Of a DNA stretch of 64,000 nt, positions 14,815 to 23,904 are shown piece after piece. Both the position numbers and the translations under genes were made by a program. The DNA comes from Bacteroidetes bacterium 43-93 (GTDB lineage Bacteria > Bacteroidota > Bacteroidia > Chitinophagales > Chitinophagaceae): contig MKUO01000001.1 in the NCBI GenBank assembly GCA_001897855.1, positions 124,001-188,000 on the forward strand. The letters are read 5' to 3'. Numbering within the stretch: position 1 is the stretch's first letter; each line of letters begins with the position of its first letter. Below the pieces are notes generated by a model. It was not told where the DNA came from. It did not search any database and saw nothing but the letters and a program-made list of their open reading frames with translations.

Positions 14815-16799
14815 GAGTTAAATACCTCCTCCAGTTCGCTGATTACGGTTACTGCATTATTATAAACCTGGTTCATTTGTTGCGAACCTGAATAGCCGGC
14901 ATATAGAGCTGTTTCACATTCATTAATAACGCTTTTTACCTTGTCCTGCAATTGCGGTGATACCTTCTTTGAGGTAAGTGCTGCGGTTGCTTGTTCGTGC
15001 GACAGTGACGATAAAGGAATGTTCAGTTTATCACTCAGGTAAAGCCATATAGCTTTGGAAACCTCATCATAAAACAGCTTTTGATTACCCTGCTGCAGCA
15101 ATTTCTGAGCCGTTTGCAGGCGTTTTAATGCTATTTTATTTGCACGCTTCATCTTTGTGCCCACAATGTCTTTAGACATTTCTTCATCCCTGCGCTTCCA
15201 TACTACAATGCCAATAAATGCGAATAATGGTAAAGCGTACATAGACCAATACCCCGCTTTAAAGAACATGGGTTTACTGTTAAAGCTAAGATCGTTTAGC
15301 GGTTTTTTATTGATAGGATGTATATCCGTCAATGCCAGCGACTTGTTATCGTGATGCACACCCTTTCCTTGCGTTACATGAAGTTTTTCGGGCTGGGTAG
15401 TCAGCGTAACGTATTTGCCACTTTGTGGGTTGAAGTAAGTAAAAGATACAGGTGGTATATTGTAGTCGCCTGCATTATTCGGCGTAAGCGGGTAAGTAAT
15501 GATCTTTGAGCCGCTGATAGTTGTAGTGCGGCCCGTAATGGTATCAATAACTACAGGATCAAGATACCCCAGTCCATTTGGTAGCTTAAGCTTAGGTGCT
15601 TCAATCAATTTCAGATTACCGCTACCGCTGATGGTTACCTTCAGGTTAGCAACATCATCTGTGGTAAGTTCCTTTTTATCTAAACTACTGGTAATAGTAA
15701 AATTCCCGACCGCATTTGTGTAATCTTCCGGCTTGCCTTCATCGGGCAATGCTGTAACATTGATCTTAACCGGGGTACTTTTCAAATGCACTTTTACGTC
15801 GCGATACGCCATAGAACTGAAAAAATCGTCATTAAAGAACGGATCATTCATCATAAGGCTACCGAAAGCGTTTTGTAATGCAGGATCATCGAAGAAGTTA
15901 GCATAAGGATTATTTCTACGCACCTGCTGTACGATACGGGCAATACCATCAGCTTCTGCAGGGTCCAGCTCCAGGTTGCCGGTTTGTTGCGGGAATAGAG
16001 CTGATTTTTTAAGGATAAATACCTGGTATTTTTTGCCGTCTATAATTTCTTCGGTTGGCTTTATATTAGCCTTCGGCATTTCAAAATCCTGTGTCCAGAA
16101 GCCATTGAGAGAAGGTAGTTTAGATATGCTCACCTGCATGGGAACACGGGAATATAATTTGTAGGTAGCGGTTATCTGCTCACCCACATGCACTTTATTT
16201 TTATCTACCGTTACCCGTATGAAAAGGTCTTTATCCAGGTTGACATTAGCCGGCGCTTGCTGTGCCTGCTGCTGTTGCCTCATTGCCTGCATTTGCTGCA
16301 TACGCTGCTGGCGCATAGCTTCAAATGGGTCATCATCAAAAGGATCATATCCGCGTTGTTGCTGTTGGTATTGAGCGGCAAGGCTGCCTTTAACTACCTG
16401 GATGGCCAATGAATTTGATTGATAAGTATGGCCGGAAGCATCTTTGGCAACTGCCGGGGGCAAGGTAATATTACCCATTCGGCGAGGCTGTATAATATAG
16501 GTAAGACTAAGGCTTTGGCTTTGGGTCATTTTGCCATTAATAACAGACATATTGGTTTGCCTGCTAGTAAAGGGGCCCTGAATTATCTGGAAATCACGTT
16601 TCAGGTTTTCCGGAGGATTCAGGCTTTGCAGGTCATTTACATCCTGGATGGTATAAACAAGCTGCAGCTGATCCTGTATACCGGCTTTATTGACTGCCTG
16701 CGCAGTGAAGACCACATTTTGCGCCCATATACTTTCACAGCCGAATAAGGCAAGTAAGCATACAATACAATAGCGCCACATATTATAAATGCGTTTCAT
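14811..16799 (-). CDS. batD: BatD oxygen-tolerance family protein
   Basis: A 662-residue exported protein with a signal peptide ending at about residue 26 (SIWAQ). It has repeated beta-sandwich segments typical of BatD (NVVFTAQAVNKAGIQDQLQL, FTITSSLDKKELTTDDVANL, PPVSFTYFNP), a glutamine/methionine-rich low-complexity linker at about 140-180 that probably varies in length, a membrane helix near residue 520 (ALPLFAFIGIVVWKR) and a cytoplasmic helical tail. Bat proteins are linked to aerotolerance and envelope integrity, with MoxR ATPases acting on VWA partners. Only batD and batE are here. A TATTTTTG box 12 bp upstream suggests a promoter directly before batD. Confidence 0.87.
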   Translation of the reverse strand: MKRIYNMWRYCIVCLLALFGCESIWAQNVVFTAQAVNKAGIQDQLQLVYTIQDVNDLQSLNPPENLKRDFQIIQGPFTSRQTNMSVINGKMTQSQSLSLTYIIQPRRMGNITLPPAVAKDASGHTYQSNSLAIQVVKGSLAAQYQQQQRGYDPFDDDPFEAMRQQRMQQMQAMRQQQQAQQAPANVNLDKDLFIRVTVDKNKVHVGEQITATYKLYSRVPMQVSISKLPSLNGFWTQDFEMPKANIKPTEEIIDGKKYQVFILKKSALFPQQTGNLELDPAEADGIARIVQQVRRNNPYANFFDDPALQNAFGSLMMNDPFFNDDFFSSMAYRDVKVHLKSTPVKINVTALPDEGKPEDYTNAVGNFTITSSLDKKELTTDDVANLKVTISGSGNLKLIEAPKLKLPNGLGYLDPVVIDTITGRTTTISGSKIITYPLTPNNAGDYNIPPVSFTYFNPQSGKYVTLTTQPEKLHVTQGKGVHHDNKSLALTDIHPINKKPLNDLSFNSKPMFFKAGYWSMYALPLFAFIGIVVWKRRDEEMSKDIVGTKMKRANKIALKRLQTAQKLLQQGNQKLFYDEVSKAIWLYLSDKLNIPLSSLSHEQATAALTSKKVSPQLQDKVKSVINECETALYAGYSGSQQMNQVYNNAVTVISELEEVFNS

Positions 16800-16811
16800 T
16801 TGGGTACATCA

Positions 16812-16819
16812 CAAAAATA
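16812..16819 (-). promoter_or_regulatory. TAnnTTTG box of batD
   Basis: On the minus strand TATTTTTG fits the -7 consensus and ends 12 bases before the batD ATG. No convincing -33 element was found, so the call rests on one box. Confidence 0.4.
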
Positions 16820-16876
16820 GACGAAACACTGTTTTATAGATGTTGCAGAAAAGTGAAGGCATTGTTAAAATGATGG

Positions 16877-17581
16877 CTATAAATCACCTTTTTGGGGACG
16901 TATTATAATATTTTCTACGTTGGCGCGTTGCGACAGGCTATAGGTAGCCCAAACCATGGTGGCAATATCAGATACTTCCATAATGCGCTGCGGATCTATA
17001 CCACTGCCCTCCCATGAGCGGCTATATACCGCACCGGAACTGATGGCGGTTACTTTTATATTTTCATCCTTTAGCTCATTGCGCAGGTTGTCAGAAAAAC
17101 CTAGCAAAGCATATTTAGTAATGCTGTAAGCTCCGCCATTAGGGTAAGCCTTAAGACTGGCAACAGAACACATATTGAAAATATGCCCACTCTTTTGTTT
17201 ACGCATTACCGGTAGCACATGACGGGTGATATAATATGCACTGTATAGATTTACACCCATCATAAATTCTAATTGCCCTTCTGGTTCATCCGCAAGATTG
17301 CCAGGAAAGTATAGGCCTGCATTATTGACGAGAATATCAATTGTAGGAAAGATTTCCAGGACCTTATCGGCGAAACCTACTGCCTGATCTTTTTGTGAAA
17401 GATCTGCTTGCAAAGCAATAATATTCCGATTAGGATATTGCGTTGTCCATTCTGCATGCACACCTTGTATATCGGCAGCGCTGCGAGCACAAATGGCTAC
17501 ATCAATGCCATTTTTCAGAAATGTTTCTGCAATAGCTTTGCCTATACCTTGCGTAGCACCTGTAATAATTGCGTATGGCAT
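16877..17581 (-). CDS. Short-chain dehydrogenase/reductase
   Basis: A 234-residue classical SDR. The cofactor motif is TGATQGIGKAIAE near the start, with NNAGLYFPGNL for the central motif. The catalytic serine is in SVASLKAYP, and the Y-x3-K pair is in YSITKYALLGF. The glycine-rich loop followed by arginine (CARSA) suggests NADP(H). It is a cytoplasmic oxidoreductase of the 3-ketoacyl-ACP reductase-like group; the substrate is not predictable. It is a single gene, separated by 77 bp from batD and divergent from the Dph6-type gene, with no recognisable pathway partners. Confidence 0.9.
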   Translation of the reverse strand: MPYAIITGATQGIGKAIAETFLKNGIDVAICARSAADIQGVHAEWTTQYPNRNIIALQADLSQKDQAVGFADKVLEIFPTIDILVNNAGLYFPGNLADEPEGQLEFMMGVNLYSAYYITRHVLPVMRKQKSGHIFNMCSVASLKAYPNGGAYSITKYALLGFSDNLRNELKDENIKVTAISSGAVYSRSWEGSGIDPQRIMEVSDIATMVWATYSLSQRANVENIIIRPQKGDL

Positions 17582-17622
17582 ATTTCAATAATTGAGCGTA
17601 AAATACGTTCATTTGCACAGAA

Positions 17623-18333
17623 ATGGAGAAAGTTAAAACAGTATTGAACTGGAGTAGTGGCAAAGATGCAGCCTTTGCATATCACTTACTGTCAACTGGT
17701 GGACAATACGAGGTGACCCGCTTGCTCACAACCGTTAACAATGAGCATGATCGCATTGTGATGCATGGCGTGCGGGAAGAATTACTGGATGCACAAGCCC
17801 GGGCAATGAATGTACCTATTGAAAAAATAAAATTGCCTGCTGCTCCTGATGATGACACCTATAAACAGGCAATGAATAAGGCACTTACCGAACTTAAACA
17901 GGAAGGGATACACACTGCGGCATTCGGAGATATATTTCTCGAAGACCTGAAAGAATATCGAATACAACAATTACAATCAGTGGGTTTCGATGCTGTTTTC
18001 CCTCTATGGAAAAAGGATACCAGGCAACTGATACATCTGTTAGAAGAAACAGGCATTGAAGCGATGATCGTATGCCTAAATGAAAAATTCCTACCGAAAG
18101 AATTTCTGGGGAGAAAAATTGACGGATCTTTTTTAAATGATCTACCCGATAATGTAGACCCTTGCGGCGAGAATGGAGAGTTTCACACTTTTGTATATAA
18201 TGCACCGTATTTTTCTTCCCCGATTTCAGTAGAAAAAGGAGAAGTAGTGTATAAAGCCTACACACCTGCAAAGAAAGACACGGATAACTGGAATACAGGA
18301 TTTTATTTTCTTGATTTGATGCCCGGGTTGTAA
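17623..18333 (+). CDS. Dph6-type ATP pyrophosphatase (adenine nucleotide alpha hydrolase)
   Basis: A 236-residue protein with the PP-loop ATP-binding motif LNWSSGKDAAFAYHLL at the N-terminus and the family block AFGDIFLEDLKEYRIQQLQSVGF in the middle. It belongs to the diphthine-ammonia ligase (DPH6/MJ0570) family. Bacteria have no diphthamide, so the true substrate is unknown and an amidation or thiolation reaction is more likely. The C-terminus (CGENGEFHTFVYNAPYF) is also conserved in the family. Its last 31 bp overlap the 3' end of the convergent membrane-protein gene. A TTCATTTG sequence 7 bases before the ATG resembles the local promoter box with one mismatch. Confidence 0.88.
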   Translation: MEKVKTVLNWSSGKDAAFAYHLLSTGGQYEVTRLLTTVNNEHDRIVMHGVREELLDAQARAMNVPIEKIKLPAAPDDDTYKQAMNKALTELKQEGIHTAAFGDIFLEDLKEYRIQQLQSVGFDAVFPLWKKDTRQLIHLLEETGIEAMIVCLNEKFLPKEFLGRKIDGSFLNDLPDNVDPCGENGEFHTFVYNAPYFSSPISVEKGEVVYKAYTPAKKDTDNWNTGFYFLDLMPGL

Positions 18334-19145
18334 GCTTGATTAAAATAGGCAGTGTCCGTTAAATAACTCAGTCCATCTTTTGTATAAGCACAGACACAGT
18401 TTGCTTGTAACGGCAGTTCCGGAAATACCTGTTTGTAATATGGGATAGCGTGGTAAGGATAATAGCTCTTGCTAAATATCCATAAGCCAATGTTAAGAAG
18501 AGGATCGTGTATAGGAGGCCGCCAGCCATCATATAGGTAGTTGATTTTGGTATGGTATTTAAAACCGATACCCAGAATACGCTCACTTATTCTGTCAGCA
18601 GGAATTATTGCTATGTTATTTGATTTTATGGCTAAGTTAATGAGTTTGTAATGCATGCTGAAGTTGCTGAGATAGATAAATAAAGGTAATAGCGGCGTTA
18701 GGATCCCATAAATAAATATGCGCTTATCGGCGGTATTGCCTTGCCGCATATAATTCAGAACATGCCATAAATAGTAGACAGGAAGAAATGCCAGGAGACC
18801 GGCACCGAAAAATAAAATAAGCAGGATAAAAAATATGTAACCGGTAAAGTGCTCCCAGGGATCTGCAAGAAAAATGATACAATAGATGCAACATAATGTG
18901 CCTGCACCTAAAATAAAATATAACCCCTTCTTTAGAAAAGTATTTTTTACAAACGGAAAGAATATTAGCGCAGTAAAAAAAATACCCATGTATAAGGAAG
19001 CCCAGAAAACGGGCCGGCAAAAGACCTGTAGCCTGAAATAGTTAATGTAAAGCCCTATGATAGTAACGGTAATAGTTATGAGAGTTCGGAATTTTAAGTT
19101 AGGATGATAGCTCAGAGTTTTCAGCAGGCGAGTGAATTTATTCAT
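18303..19145 (-). CDS. Hypothetical multipass membrane protein
   Basis: A 280-residue protein from the ATG at 19145; the frame is open to 19217 but the upstream part would run towards the divergent SMR gene. At least five hydrophobic segments are visible in the first 170 residues (for example ITITVTIIGLYINYF, PVFWASLYMGIFFTALIFFP, GLYFILGAGTLCCIYCIIFL and IFFILLILFFGAGLLAFLPVYYL). A soluble C-terminal part of about 100 residues (LGIGFKYHTKINYLYDGWRP, AYTKDGLSYLTDTAYFNQAY) follows. I do not recognise a family. It converges with the Dph6-type gene with a 31-bp overlap. Confidence 0.6.
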   Translation of the reverse strand: MNKFTRLLKTLSYHPNLKFRTLITITVTIIGLYINYFRLQVFCRPVFWASLYMGIFFTALIFFPFVKNTFLKKGLYFILGAGTLCCIYCIIFLADPWEHFTGYIFFILLILFFGAGLLAFLPVYYLWHVLNYMRQGNTADKRIFIYGILTPLLPLFIYLSNFSMHYKLINLAIKSNNIAIIPADRISERILGIGFKYHTKINYLYDGWRPPIHDPLLNIGLWIFSKSYYPYHAIPYYKQVFPELPLQANCVCAYTKDGLSYLTDTAYFNQAYNPGIKSRK

Positions 19146-19228
19146 ACAAGGGAAACGGCAATTTGCGGTCAGTAGTATGTTTTGCAACTGATATATAATT
19201 TGCCACCTTTGCGGCAAACTGAAGGTTT

Positions 19229-19558
19229 ATGAACTGGATAATACTCATCATAGCAGGACTGTTTGAAGTAGGATTTACAACCTGCCTTAGTAATGCACGA
19301 CAAGCACAGGGTGGGCAGGTTGCATGGTGGATTGCAGGGTTCTTTGTATCGCTTGCATTGAGTATGCTTTTATTGTATAAAGCAACACAGACATTGCCTA
19401 TGGGGACAGCCTATGCTGTATGGACCGGTATAGGCGCTGTAGGTACAGTAATTACGGGTATTATATTTTTTAAAGAGCCGGCGGATTTTTGGCGGCTGTT
19501 TTTCATCTTTACTTTGATAGCGAGTATAGTAGGATTAAAGGTGGTGTCTAGCCATTAA
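19229..19558 (+). CDS. SMR family transporter (SugE/Gdx-like)
   Basis: A 109-residue protein with four membrane helices covering almost its whole length. The conserved glutamate is in the first helix (IIAGLFEVGFTT), helix 2 contains WWIAGFFVSLALSMLLL, helix 3 has the TLPMGTAYAVWTGIGAVGTV signature, and helix 4 ends FTLIASIVGLKVV. The motif is closest to the SugE/Gdx guanidinium-export branch rather than the multidrug EmrE branch, but this assignment from sequence alone is moderate. It probably works as an antiparallel dimer in the inner membrane and is followed at once by a shared terminator. Confidence 0.88.
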   Translation: MNWIILIIAGLFEVGFTTCLSNARQAQGGQVAWWIAGFFVSLALSMLLLYKATQTLPMGTAYAVWTGIGAVGTVITGIIFFKEPADFWRLFFIFTLIASIVGLKVVSSH

Positions 19559-19586
19559 AAAGCCGCACTTTTAAGTGCGGCTTTTT
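19557..19586. terminator. Bidirectional terminator between the SMR gene and the convergent exported-protein gene
   Basis: A 10-bp stem (AGCCGCACTT / AAGTGCGGCT) with a TT loop is flanked by an A tract on the left and a T tract on the right, so it can serve both converging genes. Confidence 0.85.
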
Positions 19587-19600
19587 AGGAGATCACATTT

Positions 19601-21250
19601 TTATAACTGGACCCATGCAATTTTTGCATTTTTCTTCCTGCCTCTTTTTTCTACCATCAATGTAGCATAGGTATTAGTTTCCTTAAGAAAATGAGATGAT
19701 TCTATGTAACAAAAATTAGCTTCATCATCATCGTTAGGTTTCCCAAACAAGTAAAACTTATCGATTTTACCATTGTTTAGCTCATAGCAAACAGTACTTG
19801 CATCACTAATAGCAACTACCGTTTTATATTTCCTGGTGTCTTCTTTTTCAAAGTTTTCAGGGTAATCATTAAATATGATATATTTTTTGTTATTGGCATT
19901 TAAATAATCGTATGATAAAAACGCGTTGTTGGTAACTATACCCATAGACCATCCCTGCGCCATACCACCGCGGAAAGACCATAAACCTTTACTTTTTTTA
20001 GAAATGTATAGTGGATCAATAATGCCATTTGCCATTTGCACTTTATTTATTGCATATCCATCAGTTTCCGTTCCTTTGGTATCCAGCTCAGTAACGCCGA
20101 TGTTATTCAAATAGGTTCGGTATGATGTGCCCCCTCTTGATCCTCTTATTTCCTCCTGGGACATTTCTTCCATTAATATGGTAGTACTATTGTCACTGTT
20201 GATTACCATTTGTTGTGGTAATCCCCAAAATCCTTTGGCGTTTTTTAGATGGTTTTTTGCATAAGCATCTGCTTTATCTACGGTTAAAGGTTTTGAAGAA
20301 ATGATAGTGAGTGTTTCCGGGTCAATATTTTGCATCAATATGAGATAATAATTTGTGGTCTTACCTGAGAATATTTTGCTGCTGCTGCTACGCTGGGTAA
20401 GAGTTAATAGTTGTATCATCCCTGTTCCCGGATTGTACTGCATAACCGCTGTAGTATTTTTGAAATCGTCCGTATACTCTAACTGTTTATTAACGAATGC
20501 TTTTTCTCCAACATTCAGTTTAGATACAATAACACGTGAGTCCTTGCCATACGCCATGGTATTAAAACCATATACGCAAACATACACATGCTTGTCCGCA
20601 TCTACGGTCATTCCTATAAATCGAAGATATTTGAATCCCTGTGCGTCATATTGTGCCCTGTTGATCTCTTTGTGGCTACCATCATAATGGACAACTTCAA
20701 TACGGCTATCACTTTCATGTGAAAACGAGTTGAAATTTATGACCGCATAACAATCTGAAGCCGGATCTTTCTCTACATAAAAATCGGCAGGGTCAACACC
20801 CCCGAATGCCATGGCATATCCTGCGCCGAAACCATAACGCTGCAACTCACCTATTTTGGCTTCGTTCACCATTGCCCCCGTGTTGGGATCTAAAATGATT
20901 CGAAAAAGAGTAGGTGTACGATCCAATAGTTGTTGCAGAAAGATAACAGGCTGTCCTGCGATCTCGTAAAAACCTTCAATAGTTGAGGCTTTCATTTTTT
21001 TTGCTTCCCACAGATTACTCTCCAGTGTCTTAGTGGATATAATGTGTCTTGCTTTGTCGTAAACGGTAATTTCGATGCCGGCCTTAGTAAAATGTAAGAA
21101 AAAGGTATTCCCGTTTTTAAATTGCATCACTTTGTTCCAGCCATCTTCCGGTTCATCAAAAGATGGGCTGTATTGAATATTGAAATTTTGTGCAATTGAT
21201 GCTGTATAGCATAGAAGTAGTAGCAATGAGGTACTCAGAAAGTTTTTCAT
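19601..21250 (-). CDS. Hypothetical exported protein, beta-propeller-like
   Basis: A 549-residue protein with a clear signal peptide (residues 1-20, LSTSLLLLLCYTASIAQ). The mature part is a series of short beta-strand patterns of the type GNTFFLHFTKAGIEITVYDK, HVYVCVYGFNTMAYGKDSRV and GMIQLLTLTQR, as in beta-propeller or YCF48-like proteins, with no catalytic motif or sorting domain that I can identify. Similar exported proteins of unknown function are common in Bacteroidota. It stands alone: a shared terminator lies at its 3' end and about 50 bp separate its start from the cytochrome c peroxidase stop upstream. Confidence 0.6.
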   Translation of the reverse strand: MKNFLSTSLLLLLCYTASIAQNFNIQYSPSFDEPEDGWNKVMQFKNGNTFFLHFTKAGIEITVYDKARHIISTKTLESNLWEAKKMKASTIEGFYEIAGQPVIFLQQLLDRTPTLFRIILDPNTGAMVNEAKIGELQRYGFGAGYAMAFGGVDPADFYVEKDPASDCYAVINFNSFSHESDSRIEVVHYDGSHKEINRAQYDAQGFKYLRFIGMTVDADKHVYVCVYGFNTMAYGKDSRVIVSKLNVGEKAFVNKQLEYTDDFKNTTAVMQYNPGTGMIQLLTLTQRSSSSKIFSGKTTNYYLILMQNIDPETLTIISSKPLTVDKADAYAKNHLKNAKGFWGLPQQMVINSDNSTTILMEEMSQEEIRGSRGGTSYRTYLNNIGVTELDTKGTETDGYAINKVQMANGIIDPLYISKKSKGLWSFRGGMAQGWSMGIVTNNAFLSYDYLNANNKKYIIFNDYPENFEKEDTRKYKTVVAISDASTVCYELNNGKIDKFYLFGKPNDDDEANFCYIESSHFLKETNTYATLMVEKRGRKKNAKIAWVQL

Positions 21251-21318
21251 AATTATTTATAGTGTAAATTTTGCAGCATAAATACAAAACAGCTGCCTAA
21301 TATTGTAACGACAGGCTA

Positions 21319-22260
21319 CTATTTTTTTATGAACCTGTCGTCCGTCAGCGCATTAAGGAATGCTTCGAGGTCTTGCTTATCTTGTTCTGTAAGATGTAAC
21401 GGACCGCTTAACACACTATCGCGATTGATGCCGTCGGGCATAGTAGCGTGCGGATTATCGTAATAGTCTATTACCTGCCTTAGGGTTTTAAAGCTACCAT
21501 CGTGCATATAAGGCGCGGTCATAGCTACGTTGCGCAGGCCCGGTACTTTCATTTTACCTATGTCAGCAGGATTGTGAGTGATCAAATAGCGCCCGGAGTC
21601 ATTATGGTTTTTACCATTAAACAACCCTATGTTACGAAACTCGTCTGCAGTGAAGTCTGGGGTGAAATGACATTCAAAACATTTAGCCTTTACCCGAAAT
21701 ATATCCCGTCCGCGTACCTGTTGATCCGTCAGTCCACCTGGTTCATCATTCAGCCAGCGATCGTTAGGTGTGGCGGACGTTTCCAAAGTGCGCTCGAAAG
21801 CCGCTATTGCCGCAGTAAGGTTTTGTTTATTGGGATAGGCTTTGAATACAGTAAAGAAAAGGGAACGATAGCGTTTATTATGGTTCAGCCGTTTTAGCGC
21901 GGTTTCTATAGGCAGGTTCATTTCTACAGGATTTTCAATTGGCCCAAGTGCCTGTTGTTCCAGGGTCGCGGCCCTGCCATCCCAAAAGAAAGCATCTCTG
22001 CTGCTCATGTTCATGGCAGAAGGGGCGTTCCTGGTGCCGAGGCGGCCATGTACACCCTTGCTAAAAGCAGAAGTATCGGCAAATGCAAATTCCGGCTTGT
22101 GGCAAGAGGCGCAGCTTACGGTGCTGTCTTCTGATAGTATGGGATCAAAGAACAGCATTTTGCCAAGAGATGCCTTAGTAAGCCGGGGAGGCGTTTTGCT
22201 GAACGTAAAGCCCAGTATCACCCACAGAAGGCAGGCCGAAATGATCAATCCTTTTTTCAC
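21319..22260 (-). CDS. Di-haem cytochrome c peroxidase (CcpA/MauG family)
   Basis: A periplasmic di-haem protein. The frame opens at 22308, but a GTG at 22260 gives a proper signal peptide (KKGLIISACLLWVILGF) and is preferred, for 313 residues. Haem 1 binds at CASCH (VSCASCHKPEFAFAD) and haem 2 at CFECH (KAKCFECHFTPDF). Further family marks are LGTRNAPSAMN, FFWDGRA, PMEM-like NPVEMN and AMTAPYMHDGSFKTL. It reduces hydrogen peroxide with electrons from small cytochromes c. It is a single gene divergent from fumC; a link with the cbb3 respiratory genes about 10 kb away is possible but not shown. Confidence 0.92.
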   Translation of the reverse strand: MKKGLIISACLLWVILGFTFSKTPPRLTKASLGKMLFFDPILSEDSTVSCASCHKPEFAFADTSAFSKGVHGRLGTRNAPSAMNMSSRDAFFWDGRAATLEQQALGPIENPVEMNLPIETALKRLNHNKRYRSLFFTVFKAYPNKQNLTAAIAAFERTLETSATPNDRWLNDEPGGLTDQQVRGRDIFRVKAKCFECHFTPDFTADEFRNIGLFNGKNHNDSGRYLITHNPADIGKMKVPGLRNVAMTAPYMHDGSFKTLRQVIDYYDNPHATMPDGINRDSVLSGPLHLTEQDKQDLEAFLNALTDDRFIKK

Positions 22261-22312
22261 GGTCGCAAAATTAAAAATAATAATATACACTTTCGCATAA
22301 TCTCGCATTTAA

Positions 22313-22320
22313 TACCTTTG
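22313..22320 (+). promoter_or_regulatory. TAnnTTTG box of fumC
   Basis: TACCTTTG matches the -7 consensus. The ATG lies 42 bases further on, giving a leader of about 40 nt. A partial TTTC element about 18 bases upstream may be the -33 box. Confidence 0.55.
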
Positions 22321-22362
22321 CGCCGTCAATTATCTATTTCAAAATCATAATAAGATATTACA

Positions 22363-23763
22363 ATGGAATACCGTATTGAAAAAGACACGATGGGCGAAGT
22401 AAAAGTACCTGTGAATGCATACTATGGTGCACAAACACAGCGCTCTATCGATAACTTCAAAATAGCCCAGGATATCAATAAGATGCCAAAGGAGATCATC
22501 CGCGCATTTGCTTACCTGAAAAAGGCCGCTGCGCTTACCAATACTGACCTTGGTGTATTACCTGCTGAAAAGTCTAAACTGATAGGACAGGTTTGCGATG
22601 AGATATTAGAAGGTAAGTTGGATAATGAATTCCCACTCGTGGTTTGGCAAACAGGTTCGGGTACACAGTCTAACATGAATGTGAATGAGGTGGTTGCTTA
22701 CCGTGCCCACGTGATCAATGGTGGCCAGCTTACAGATAAAGATAAATTTGTGCATCCTAACGATGATGTGAATAAATCGCAATCATCTAACGATACTTTC
22801 CCTACTGCAATGCACATTGCCGCATATAAAATGCTGATAGACGTTACTATCCCCGGCATTAAAAAACTGCGTGATACACTTGATAGGAAGTCCAAAGAAT
22901 TTATGGGTGTGGTGAAGATAGGCCGTACCCACTTTATGGATGCTACACCACTGACCCTGGGACAAGAGATAAGCGGTTATGTATCTCAACTGGACCATGG
23001 CCTGCGTGCTATCAATAACACACTTGCGCACCTGAGCGAACTGGCACTGGGTGGTACAGCCGTTGGTACCGGTATTAATACACCTAAGGGTTATGCAGTA
23101 CATGTAGCCGGTAAAATTGCAGAACTAACAGGATTGCCTTTCGTTACTGCAGAGAATAAATTTGAAAGCCTTGCTGCACACGATGCGATAGTAGAAGCTC
23201 ATGGCGCTCTGAAAACAGTAGCAGTAAGCCTGATGAAAATAGCAAACGATATCCGTATGCTGAGCTCCGGCCCACGTTGCGGTATAGGCGAAATATTTAT
23301 CCCTGATAATGAGCCCGGTTCTTCTATCATGCCGGGTAAAGTAAACCCAACACAGTGTGAAGCATTGACTATGATTGCCGCACAGGTAATGGGTAACGAT
23401 GTGGCAATAAACATTGGCGGCGCAACCGGCCATTTTGAATTGAATGTGTTCAAACCTGTTATGATCTTTAACTTCCTGCATAGTGCAAGGCTGATAGGCG
23501 ATGGTTGTGTATCGTTCAACGATAAGTGTGCAGAAGGTATTGAGCCGATCAGGGAAAACATAGACCAACATCTGCACAACTCATTGATGCTGGTAACATC
23601 GCTAAATACTAAGATCGGCTATTATAAAGCAGCTGAGATAGCACAGACTGCACACAAACAAGGTAAGACTTTGAAACAGACTGCTATTGATCTTGGATAT
23701 GTAACTGCCGAGCAGTTTGACGAATGGGTGAAGCCGGAAGAAATGGTAGGTGAGATCAAATAG
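22363..23763 (+). CDS. fumC: Class II fumarate hydratase
   Basis: A 466-residue cytoplasmic enzyme converting fumarate to L-malate in the TCA cycle. The sequence shows the class II landmarks: [13 protein letters not shown] near residue 100, [33 protein letters not shown] with the catalytic-region histidine, [15 protein letters not shown], and the superfamily signature [16 protein letters not shown] (with the catalytic serine). Length and motifs are standard, so it should be active, and it is oxygen-stable unlike class I fumarases. It stands alone between a divergent cytochrome c peroxidase and a membrane protein, with its own promoter box and a hairpin after it. Confidence 0.97.
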   Translation: MEYRIEKDTMGEVKVPVNAYYGAQTQRSIDNFKIAQDINKMPKEIIRAFAYLKKAAALTNTDLGVLPAEKSKLIGQVCDEILEGKLDNEFPLVVWQTGSGTQSNMNVNEVVAYRAHVINGGQLTDKDKFVHPNDDVNKSQSSNDTFPTAMHIAAYKMLIDVTIPGIKKLRDTLDRKSKEFMGVVKIGRTHFMDATPLTLGQEISGYVSQLDHGLRAINNTLAHLSELALGGTAVGTGINTPKGYAVHVAGKIAELTGLPFVTAENKFESLAAHDAIVEAHGALKTVAVSLMKIANDIRMLSSGPRCGIGEIFIPDNEPGSSIMPGKVNPTQCEALTMIAAQVMGNDVAINIGGATGHFELNVFKPVMIFNFLHSARLIGDGCVSFNDKCAEGIEPIRENIDQHLHNSLMLVTSLNTKIGYYKAAEIAQTAHKQGKTLKQTAIDLGYVTAEQFDEWVKPEEMVGEIK

Positions 23764-23788
23764 TTTCTTCAAGCATTATTACATTATT

Positions 23789-23827
23789 TGCCATTATAGC
23801 AGCGAAAACATTGCTGCTATAATGGCA
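23789..23827 (+). terminator. Long hairpin after fumC
   Basis: A perfect 15-bp stem (TGCCATTATAGCAGC / GCTGCTATAATGGCA) with a 9-base loop lies 25 bp after the fumC stop. Only a weak T run follows (AATTTC), so termination or mRNA protection are both possible. Confidence 0.5.
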
Positions 23828-23904
23828 ATTTCTTTGAGGGCTGAGATGCCCCAGGATTGTTATATTCACGGCAGCTCATTAATATTGTTGTACAATAAGC
23901 CGTT

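Noticed and set aside
23125-23577. Long minus-strand frames inside fumC
   Set aside because: They lie opposite a conserved enzyme and have no family signature, so they are shadows.
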